Shown: positions 57,126 to 64,000 of the stretch, piece by piece
How positions within the stretch are numbered: the stretch's first letter is position 1
How the letters are laid out: each line of letters starts with the position of its first letter
Notes under the pieces: generated by a model
Seen by the model: only the letters and a program-made list of their open reading frames with translations
What the model was told of the DNA's origin: nothing
The model's database searches: none
NCBI RefSeq assembly: GCF_024529955.1
Contig: NZ_AP024855.1
Coordinates: forward strand, 434,001 to 498,000
Origin: Photobacterium toruni
GTDB taxonomy: Bacteria > Pseudomonadota > Gammaproteobacteria > Enterobacterales > Vibrionaceae
Direction of reading: 5' to 3'
DNA: 64,000 nt
Translations under genes and position numbers: made by a program

Positions 57126-57959
57126 TTAAATCATCCCTGTAATGCGTTCAGGATGCGCATAAGCATCTGCTCGACCATTACGACAATGACCTAATAACGT
57201 AAGGTTAAGTTTCTCAGCCAGATCAACCGCCATTTTAGTTGCTGATGAAATAGCTAATAGCACTTCAACGCCAGCAGCCGCTGCTTTTTGAACCATCTCA
57301 AAACTTGCGCGACTAGTAACTAACACCGCGCCCCCCTTTAGCTGCTGTTGATGAATGCACCCTACCAATTTATCTAGTGCAATGTGACGACCTACATCTT
57401 CAAAAATCGCCGCCACTTGACCTTGATGATCAATGTACACCGCAGCATGAGCGGAACCCGTTAGTTGATTCAATTGTTGTTTACGTAATAATTGTTGTAA
57501 TACGGGATCAAGGTAACTTAAATCAAATTGTACTGATGACGGCACAGGAGCTAATACTCGACATACCGTTTCTAATTTTTCTTCACCACAAATACCACAG
57601 CCAGTGAGTCCTGCTAATGATCGACGTTTTTGCTGTAAACGTGCCACACAACGGTTAGCAATCGTGACATTAATATTGATACCATCGCACGTCGGTGTCA
57701 TTTCAATATCATGAATATCACGGTGGTGATCGATGATCCCTTCTGATAATGAAAAACCAATCGCAAACTGTTCTAAATCGTTCGGTGTACACATCATGAC
57801 CGTGTAAGCGACACCATTAAAAGCAATGGCAACCGGCGTTTCTTCAATGATGTAATCAAGTTCATTGCAATCACTTTTGCCTTTACGGTAACGTACAATA
57901 GAACGTTCACTTGCATTACAAAACATCGCTTCCGGTAACGCTTCTAGGGTGTTCAACAT
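57126..57959 (-). CDS. fdhD: formate dehydrogenase accessory sulfurtransferase FdhD
   Basis: Transfers sulphur from IscS to the molybdenum cofactor of formate dehydrogenase. The catalytic cysteines are in GLTGCGICGEEKLE (about 120), and the family blocks FAIGFSLSEGII and GRHIALDKLVG are intact. 277 aa. It lies 51 bp after fhlA and 112 bp before hupE, on the same strand. Confidence 0.95.
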   Translation of the reverse strand: MLNTLEALPEAMFCNASERSIVRYRKGKSDCNELDYIIEETPVAIAFNGVAYTVMMCTPNDLEQFAIGFSLSEGIIDHHRDIHDIEMTPTCDGININVTIANRCVARLQQKRRSLAGLTGCGICGEEKLETVCRVLAPVPSSVQFDLSYLDPVLQQLLRKQQLNQLTGSAHAAVYIDHQGQVAAIFEDVGRHIALDKLVGCIHQQQLKGGAVLVTSRASFEMVQKAAAAGVEVLLAISSATKMAVDLAEKLNLTLLGHCRNGRADAYAHPERITGMI

Positions 57960-58010
57960 CTTTTTCCTTTACTCATCTATATACGATATTCATTGTTTTA
58001 TTAATAACTG

Positions 58011-60173
58011 TTAGCTAATCAAGCGATAATCTTGGCTACTTAAACCCATTTTTTGCATACGCGATAATAAGGTGGTGCGTTTTAACCCAAGTTGATTTGC
58101 AACGCCATTAGGCCCTGCGATTACGCCATGACAATTGATTAAAGCATCCACAATCATCTGGCGATCAATCACAACAGGTGTCGATTTAACCTGATTTACT
58201 TGCTCAACTTGCTCAACTTGCTCAACTTGCTCAACTTGCGGTTTAATAGACTTCAGCGGTGTATTAATCAACAAAGGTGGCTGGAGCATTAGCTCTTGAG
58301 TAGGTACATTTAGTACCTGACCTCGCGTTAAAATAACTGAACGTTCAATTACATTTCGTAATTCACGCACATTACCTGGCCATGGAAATTGTTGCATAAT
58401 CGCCATATCTTCCACAGCTATCGAAGTAATGGTTTTCCCCATTTTTTTAGCTAATTCTCGCGTAAAATGTTTGACCAATAAGGGAATATCTTCTGCTCGT
58501 TCACGTAACGGCGGAATCTCAATCGGAAAAACATTTAAGCGGTAATACAAATCGTTGCGAAATTTTTTCTGTTGTACCATCGCTAATAAATTAACATTTG
58601 TCGCAACGACAATACGTACATCAACACTGATTAGCTGATTTTTACCGACTCGCTCAATTTCATTTTCTTGCAAAGCGCGTAATAATTTAGGCTGTAAATC
58701 CAGTGGCATATCACCAATTTCGTCAAGAAATAATGTACCTTTATGTGCTTGTTCAAATCGACCAACGCGCTGAGTGATTGCCCCTGTAAACGCACCTCGT
58801 TCATGACCAAATAGCTCACTTTCAAACAATCCACTTGGAATCGCAGCGCAGTTCATCTTGATCATGTCAGTTTTGCTACGATGACTCATTTTATGAATCG
58901 CACGTGCAATTAATTCTTTTCCTGTGCCTGATTCACCTAAAATTAATACCGTACTATCACAACTAGCCACTAATGCCACTTGTTCCAGTACTTTGTTCAT
59001 CACTTCACTTTGACTAATAATGTCATCAAAAATAGCATGATCATCATAGCCATCTTCAATATTGATAAACTTAATTTGAGATCGCTGAGGGATCGCAGAT
59101 TGATTCACTTTAATGCTATGTATAGCTAATGCAACTCGTGCAGATATCTGCTTAAATAATTCAATATCGGCTAACTGAAACTGAGTTTCAACGGGTTTGA
59201 CATAACAGATATAACCGATAGTTACACCTCGAAAAATCATCGGTATAACAGTCGCACTTTTTGCGTGTGGTGAAAAATAAGGACTGTTTTTGTCTTTTTG
59301 CAATTTATAAATATCAGCCGCAGTTAAAATAACGGCTTTATTATTTTCAATCGCATTTTTAATCATGCTGTCATCTGTAAAAAAATGACACTGATAATTT
59401 ATTTTACCATCAACACCATCACCACCATCACCAGAATGTTGAGTATAATGACCATCTTGAGCTTGTATGATTGATAATTCATGCATACCAAAGCGTTGAT
59501 ATAAAAAATGTAATAACGATTCAATCAGCTCTTTTTTTGAACTCTGATTAATAACCGCATTGGTAATATCGACTAAAAACTGAAAGTCCTTATGCTCATT
59601 ACTTAATTGTTGCGTTAAAAATGAAGCAACTTGATGCTCAAGAATATGCTCGATCATTGCAGCAATCATATTATTGAACAGCTTAAATTGCTTTTCTACA
59701 TCATCATAATTAGGTAACCGAAGATTAATATATTCAATCGCACCTAACTGTTGATTTGCTATTAGAAGCGGTATTTTACAGTAAGTTTGAATATTAGTGT
59801 ATGCCGGATGAAGAGATAATTGGGGAAAAGTACGATAAAGTTCTTCTCCATTAATATAATGACTATATTCACATGACACAACATGATGAAGACTTAAACT
59901 ATCTTCTGAATAATCATAGCGTTGAGGATTTTTATCTCTATCTTGATAATATAAAATTGATTGAGCACTTATATCATCTTTTAGAATAATATTAACACGA
60001 TCAGCATTTATAAATAACAAATTTTCATTATTTAGAAAATTTATAACACCTGAGATATCATTTATCGTCAATAATGCTTTAGAAAAGATCATTAAATCGC
60101 TTTCAAAATTTTCCATGTTAACATTAACTCTTACTGATAATATGGCTCGAATAGCGAATAATAATTCAAGCAT
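58011..60173 (-). CDS. fhlA: formate hydrogenlyase transcriptional activator FhlA
   Basis: The N-terminal sensor region of about 370 aa includes a GAF domain (about 195-345). The sigma-54 AAA+ domain has GESGTGKELIARAIH near 410, ELFGHERGAFTGA and GDMPLDLQPKLLR. The C-terminal HTH is NGVANQLGLKRTTLLSRMQK. Matches E. coli FhlA in layout and length. A VEQ tripeptide repeat occurs in the linker before the HTH. The start could be the Met at 60116 (MENFESDLM), since no ribosome site is clear at 60173. An FNR box lies upstream. Confidence 0.93.
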   Translation of the reverse strand: MLELLFAIRAILSVRVNVNMENFESDLMIFSKALLTINDISGVINFLNNENLLFINADRVNIILKDDISAQSILYYQDRDKNPQRYDYSEDSLSLHHVVSCEYSHYINGEELYRTFPQLSLHPAYTNIQTYCKIPLLIANQQLGAIEYINLRLPNYDDVEKQFKLFNNMIAAMIEHILEHQVASFLTQQLSNEHKDFQFLVDITNAVINQSSKKELIESLLHFLYQRFGMHELSIIQAQDGHYTQHSGDGGDGVDGKINYQCHFFTDDSMIKNAIENNKAVILTAADIYKLQKDKNSPYFSPHAKSATVIPMIFRGVTIGYICYVKPVETQFQLADIELFKQISARVALAIHSIKVNQSAIPQRSQIKFINIEDGYDDHAIFDDIISQSEVMNKVLEQVALVASCDSTVLILGESGTGKELIARAIHKMSHRSKTDMIKMNCAAIPSGLFESELFGHERGAFTGAITQRVGRFEQAHKGTLFLDEIGDMPLDLQPKLLRALQENEIERVGKNQLISVDVRIVVATNVNLLAMVQQKKFRNDLYYRLNVFPIEIPPLRERAEDIPLLVKHFTRELAKKMGKTITSIAVEDMAIMQQFPWPGNVRELRNVIERSVILTRGQVLNVPTQELMLQPPLLINTPLKSIKPQVEQVEQVEQVEQVNQVKSTPVVIDRQMIVDALINCHGVIAGPNGVANQLGLKRTTLLSRMQKMGLSSQDYRLIS
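58200..58235 (-). repeat. 9-bp tandem repeat inside fhlA
   Basis: Four perfect copies of TTGCTCAAC (plus strand), encoding (VEQ)4 in the linker between the AAA+ and HTH domains. Because nine is a multiple of three, copy-number changes would not shift the frame. Confidence 0.85.
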
Positions 60174-60210
60174 TTGTTATACAATTCTCAATCATTTTAA
60201 TAACTAAGTA

Positions 60211-60224
60211 TTGATCCATATCAA
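60211..60224. promoter_or_regulatory. FNR box upstream of fhlA
   Basis: TTGATCCATATCAA is a perfect match to TTGATnnnnATCAA. TATAAC on the minus strand at 60181-60176 could be the -10. The spacing is longer than the -41.5 class, so exact promoter geometry is open. Confidence 0.7.
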
Positions 60225-60434
60225 TCAATAATTATTAACAATAATATCTTTAAAATAAAACTGATAATAGTGCAACAATTTGAACTGATAAATAAATTAA
60301 CATACTCATTTAAATAATAAAAAAATATAAGGTCCCAAAATAAAAATAATCAATCTTTTATCTTGGAAACCTTATTTTCATTTATGATGCTATATATTGT
60401 ATATAAGACACACGCGCCTATTTAGACAATATGC

Positions 60435-62579
60435 TTATGCGTTAGCAACATGGTTTTTCAAACGTGCTTTTAAATTACTGTATTCAGTTTGTACATAATT
60501 TTCAGCCCATGGCTGATCATCAATGTTTTCTACTTTAACTGCACAGTATTTAAATTCAGGCGTACTTGAAATCGGATCAACATGTTCGATAGTTAATTCG
60601 TTACATGCACCAATCCACCATTGGTATGTCATGTAAACCACACCTGCATTAACACGGTCATTATAGTTAGCACGAGAGATAACTTTACCGCGACGCGACG
60701 ATACCCAAACTAATTGTTGATCATCGATCCCCAATGCTTTGGCATCATTCGGATGCATTTGCACATAACCAGGTTCATCAGCCAATGTTTGAAGCGCAGA
60801 ACAGTTACCCGTCATTGAACGACAAGAGTAGTGACCTACCTCACGAACTGTTGACAATACTAATGGATAATCAGCATCTGGCTGCTCTAGTGGCGGACGC
60901 CAATCAGCACCAATAAAGATCCCTTTACCTGAAGGTGTTGTAAACTTATTGCCTTCAAATAGGTACGATGTACCTGGATGATCTTCTGTTGGACAAGGCC
61001 ATTGTACCGATTTTAAATCAGCCATTTTTTCATACGTTACACCTGCATAATCAGGACATAACCCACGTAGCTCATCCCAGATCTCTTGCGTATTGTTATA
61101 CGACATTGGGTAACCCATGTACGTCGCTAACAAACTAAAGATTTCCCAGTCAGGCTTGACATTACCCGTTGGTACTACCGCTTTATAGAAGCGTTGGAAA
61201 CCACGGTCGGCACTACTGTAAACACCTTCATGTTCACCCCAACTGGTTGCTGGGAAAATAACATCAGCAAATTCAGCTGTTTGAGTCATGAAGATATCTT
61301 GTACGATAACCAAATCCATCTTACGCATGGTTGCGCGCATTGCTGCTAGATCTGCTTCAGTTTGCGCTGGATCTTCACCAAAGATGTAAAACGCTTTACA
61401 AATACCTTCGTCAGCTTTGTGGCCAACTTCAGTTAAGCGGTAACCCGGCTTACCTGAAAGCTCAACGCCCCACGCTTTTTCAAATTTTTCACGGTTAGCG
61501 TCAATGTTCACATCTTGATAATCAGGGAACTGGTGCGGCAACATACCCATATCACAGGTACCTTGAACATTGTTTTGACCACGAACCGGACCACAACCAA
61601 CACCAGGACGACCAAAGTTACCGGTTAATAATGCAAGGCCGGCTAAACCACGAACAACATCAACCGCTTGACCATACTGAGTAACACCCATCCCCCATAG
61701 AATCATTGCTTCAGGTGCTGCTGCATAAGTTCGCGCAGCTAGGCGAATATCTGCCGCTTTAAGACCTGTTACTTCTTCTACTGTTTCTGGTGTGTAACGT
61801 GAAGCAATTTCACGGAACTCAGCAAAACCTTCGGTATTATTTTCAACAAAAGATTTATCGTATAAGTTTTCTTCAATAATCACATTCGCTAACGCATTAA
61901 CGAGTGCCATGTTTGAACCGTTCTTCAACGGTAACCATTGATCAGCAACACGCGCAGATTCAATCTTACGAGGGTCACAGACAATGATCTTAGCTCCATT
62001 TGCACGAGCTTTAAGAATATGTCGAGCTACAACAGGGTGTGAATCCGCCGCATTGTAACCAAAAATGAGTAAGCATTTAGCAAGTTGAATTTCGGGAATA
62101 GCGTTACTCATTGCGCCATTACCTACTGTTGACTCCAGACCGGAGACTGATGGTGCGTGTCACACCCTAGCACAGTGGTCAACATTGTTGGTTCCGATCA
62201 CCGCCCTTGCGAATTTTTGCATCACATAGTTGGCTTCATTACCCGGACCACGAGCTGAACCTGTTGTCATTATCGCATCTGGACCATATTGCTTTTTAAT
62301 TGCCATTAGCTTATCGCCGGCAAATTGAATAGCTTCATCCCAAGACACGGCTTCTAAGGCTGACTCACGTGTACGGCGAATCATTGGTTGCTTCAAGCGT
62401 GGTGTTAATAAGTTGGTATCGTTGAGAAAATCCCAACCATAGTAGCCTTTCAAACAAAGTTGACCTTCATTGGTTCGACCATCAGCAGGCTCTGCTGCGA
62501 TTACTTTGTTATTCTCGACAACCAACTTTAGTTTGCACCCAGTACCACAGTAGGGACAAACAACAATTGATTTTTTCAT
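60435..62579 (-). CDS. fdhF: formate dehydrogenase H, selenocysteine-containing
   Basis: Oxidises formate to CO2 in the formate hydrogenlyase complex. One 714-residue reading frame if TGA at 62160-62162 is read as selenocysteine: ...NNVDHCARV-Sec-HAPSV... exactly where E. coli FdhF has Sec140. The N-terminal [4Fe-4S] cysteines are in CPYCGTGC and QLCLKGYYG. The molybdopterin domains follow (NPVAR.HILKARANGAKI region, GMGVTQYGQAVD, VREVGHYSCRSMTGNC, MTYQWWIGACNELT). Translation stopped at the TGA would give only an inactive 139-residue fragment. Preceded by hydN, 58 bp upstream. Confidence 0.97.
62122..62159 (-). promoter_or_regulatory. SECIS element of fdhF
   Basis: Directly after the TGA on the mRNA, the sequence can fold with an apical CTCC-GGTCT-GGAG hairpin. 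The GGTC loop matches the SelB-binding loop of the E. coli fdhF SECIS, and the spacing to the TGA is similar. Confidence 0.8.
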
Positions 62580-62637
62580 ACTAACCTTTTGGTTATAATT
62601 GTTATTAATGCGTATTGTAAACCAAGGGTTTATAACA

Positions 62638-63186
62638 CTAGCGAGTGATCGCTACAGCTGCATTAAGCGCCGCTGCTTCACGTTTTTGTTTGCTTGTTTC
62701 AATCAATGTTTCAGCTTCGATAATCTGAATTGCGCTAGTAGGACAAACTTCTACACACGCAGGACCGGCTTCACGATGAGAACACAAGTCACATTTTAAT
62801 GCTTGAGACTTAGGTACCATGCGCTTAAATAACGATGTACCTTTAGATTCTTCAACCATTTTAGTCACGACATTCATTGCACCGTAGGGACAAGCAATGA
62901 CACAGGTTTTACACCCGATACAACGTGACTGAATTACTTTTACATAGCCATCTTCTAAAACGATAGCGTTATTAGGGCAAACTTGTGCACATGGTGCGTC
63001 ATCACATTGACGGCACATTACAGGTGTTGTTACATGTGCATTTTTCACCAAGGTTAAGCGTGGTGAAAAATCACTAGGCGCAACGCCTGTCAATTTTCCA
63101 TCTGCTTGATGAGAAACGACACATGCGATTTCACAAGTTCGACACCCAATACACAGATTTGGATCTGCAAAAACAAACCGGTTCAT
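62638..63186 (-). CDS. hydN: electron-transfer ferredoxin HydN
   Basis: Four [4Fe-4S] cysteine clusters, as in HycB/HydN: CIGCRTCEIAC, CRQCDDAPCAQVC, CIGCKTCVIAC and CDLCSHREAGPACVEVC. The start MNRFVFADPNLCIGC matches E. coli HydN. 182 aa. It precedes fdhF with a short gap and probably shuttles electrons from FdhF to the hydrogenase. A sigma-54 promoter and TCGTCA repeats lie upstream. Confidence 0.95.
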   Translation of the reverse strand: MNRFVFADPNLCIGCRTCEIACVVSHQADGKLTGVAPSDFSPRLTLVKNAHVTTPVMCRQCDDAPCAQVCPNNAIVLEDGYVKVIQSRCIGCKTCVIACPYGAMNVVTKMVEESKGTSLFKRMVPKSQALKCDLCSHREAGPACVEVCPTSAIQIIEAETLIETSKQKREAAALNAAVAITR

Positions 63187-63246
63187 GGTCTATACCTTGT
63201 TGATATCGATATATCGCAACATAGTCTTATGCTGCGATACCTTTAA

Positions 63247-63262
63247 AGCATTAATTATACCA
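63247..63262 (-). promoter_or_regulatory. candidate sigma-54 promoter of hydN-fdhF
   Basis: On the minus strand TGGTATAATTAATGCT has GG and GC separated by exactly 10 bases, the defining -24/-12 spacing; the flanking bases match the consensus only partly. The start site would be about 50 bp before the hydN ATG. Confidence 0.55.
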
Positions 63263-63309
63263 AAAATAACAAAATCATAAATTTATTTTTAACTAAATGA
63301 AATTTAAGT

Positions 63310-63355
63310 AAAAAAAAGAAGTGCATGCAATGCCGTACTTCCTTTTTTTATTAAT
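63310..63355 (-). terminator. terminator after hycI
   Basis: GAAGT / ACTTC outer stem with an inner GCAT/ATGC, and eight Ts on the minus strand. It separates hycI from the hydN transcript. Confidence 0.75.
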
Positions 63356-63374
63356 GTCGATAATGTCATTACTT

Positions 63375-63425
63375 TCGTCAATCACATCGTCACTCTTCGT
63401 CAGTGACTATCGACACATTTCGTCA
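63375..63425 (-). promoter_or_regulatory. cluster of four TCGTCA repeats, candidate FhlA-binding region
   Basis: TCGTCA occurs at 63375, 63387, 63397 and 63420 (TGACGA on the minus strand). The outermost sits in CATTTCGTCA, which contains the CATTTCGT half of the FhlA upstream activating consensus as I know it. It is roughly 115-180 bp upstream of the candidate sigma-54 start, a usual enhancer distance. Confidence 0.55.
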
Positions 63426-63456
63426 CAACTTATTGATGCTTAGAACTGATTTAGCA

Positions 63457-63981
63457 TTAACAATGCTCAAAACCACCCGATCCTTGCCACTCAGGTAAAC
63501 GCTGATAAATCGTTTCAACAGCCGCTTGTACCATCTCAGTTAACGGAAATGAAAATGCAACAATAGCAGGTTGAATACCAACAAAAACAACCTCAGGAAC
63601 AAAAGTCTTTAGGTCATCAATTAAAAAGTTCAATGGCAAGCTATGAGTAGAAACCACATACATATCAACAATGGTTTCTGGATCAATAATTCTTACCTCC
63701 CCCGCCTGTTCACCAATATCTGCCGCATCGACTACGATCACTCGTTGGGGTTGTGCTTTACGAATAAGATGTAAACAATCTTCTGGCATCGAGCCGCCTT
63801 CCAGCACACTCCAACCTGTAATCGGATTATCTTTGATCATTTTCGCTAATAATGGACCTGCACCATCGTCACCCATCATACTATTACCAACGGTAAGCAC
63901 GATATTACTGACCGATAGATCTACATCATCATTAGAGACACTTTCACCCATCACGGTTGACAAATTTACTTCCTGAAGCAT
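63457..63981 (-). CDS. hycI: hydrogenase maturation protease HycI
   Basis: Cleaves the C-terminus of the large hydrogenase subunit after nickel insertion. VLTVGNSMMGDDGAGPLLA carries the first metal-binding acid, VVDAADIG the second, and STHSLPLNFLIDDL the His. The end GWQ/GNGGF-like QGSGGFEHC matches HycI. The 26 N-terminal residues before NIVLTVGN are extra compared with E. coli, but GAGGTGAAGAT is a strong ribosome site for this start. It probably ends a hyc/hyf operon whose other genes lie beyond the window edge. Confidence 0.93.
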   Translation of the reverse strand: MLQEVNLSTVMGESVSNDDVDLSVSNIVLTVGNSMMGDDGAGPLLAKMIKDNPITGWSVLEGGSMPEDCLHLIRKAQPQRVIVVDAADIGEQAGEVRIIDPETIVDMYVVSTHSLPLNFLIDDLKTFVPEVVFVGIQPAIVAFSFPLTEMVQAAVETIYQRLPEWQGSGGFEHC

Positions 63982-64000
63982 ATCTTCACCTCATGTAGCG

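Noticed and set aside
60435..62579. fdhF as a frameshifted pseudogene
   Set aside because: Both parts are in the same frame, separated only by TGA at the conserved selenocysteine position.

Overview
The window looks like chromosome of a Photobacterium-type member of the Vibrionaceae. The DNA is AT-rich. Many proteins closely resemble known enterobacterial/Vibrionaceae proteins (CorA, YqhD, NorV/NorW, KefB-type, HypF, FdhF, HydN, HycI). It also has features typical of marine vibrios: a secreted multi-modular GH19 chitinase, an ExeM/Xds-type nuclease with a GlyGly-CTERM tail, and an expanded tRNA array. Family assignments come from reading the sequence only; no database search was run.

Layout. 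1-9 kb: small hypothetical genes, a HAD phosphatase, a DUF2076 protein, an RlpA-like lipoprotein, a cold-shock/DUF1294 fusion, an exporter-type ABC half-transporter, and an unusual pair (7456-8871) in which one protein has a prohead-protease-like N-terminus. 9-17 kb: a PBP5-type carboxypeptidase, a hairpin-rich gene-free stretch, corA with a candidate leader peptide, and the chitinase. 17-23 kb: small membrane proteins, the norVW nitric-oxide detoxification operon with two NsrR-like operators, and hypothetical genes. 23-29 kb: a minus-strand tandem tRNA array (Ser, Asp, Thr, Tyr, Asn, Gly) of repeated operons. It is interspersed with five full-length but disrupted tRNA-Asn copies and interrupted by an IS630-type element. 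29-36 kb: porin, extracellular nuclease, SDR oxidoreductase, EamA transporter. 36-38 kb: an acetylpolyamine amidohydrolase translationally coupled to a polyamine-binding protein. 38-43 kb: a Kef K+ efflux pair and a divergent yqhC/yqhD pair. 43-52 kb: GNAT enzymes, an LptA-like protein, a DUF1007/NicO nickel-cobalt pair, a flippase, a diguanylate cyclase, tRNA-Gly(CCC) and two small exported proteins.

52.6-64 kb, all on the minus strand, is an anaerobic formate/hydrogen block: hycI, hydN, fdhF (selenocysteine), fhlA, fdhD, hupE, hypF, hypA and hypB. FhlA is the sigma-54 activator. A GG-N10-GC promoter and a cluster of TCGTCA repeats stand upstream of hydN-fdhF, and a perfect FNR box stands upstream of fhlA. 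HupE, the His-rich HypB and the His/Cys-rich NicO protein point to strong nickel handling for the NiFe hydrogenase, whose structural genes probably lie beyond the right edge.

The most unusual items are the amplified disrupted tRNA-Asn units, the prohead-protease-like gene pair, the corA leader ORFs with the neighbouring hairpin-rich region, the reconstructed FhlA/FNR control of the formate block, and NsrR-type control of norVW with no norR beside it.
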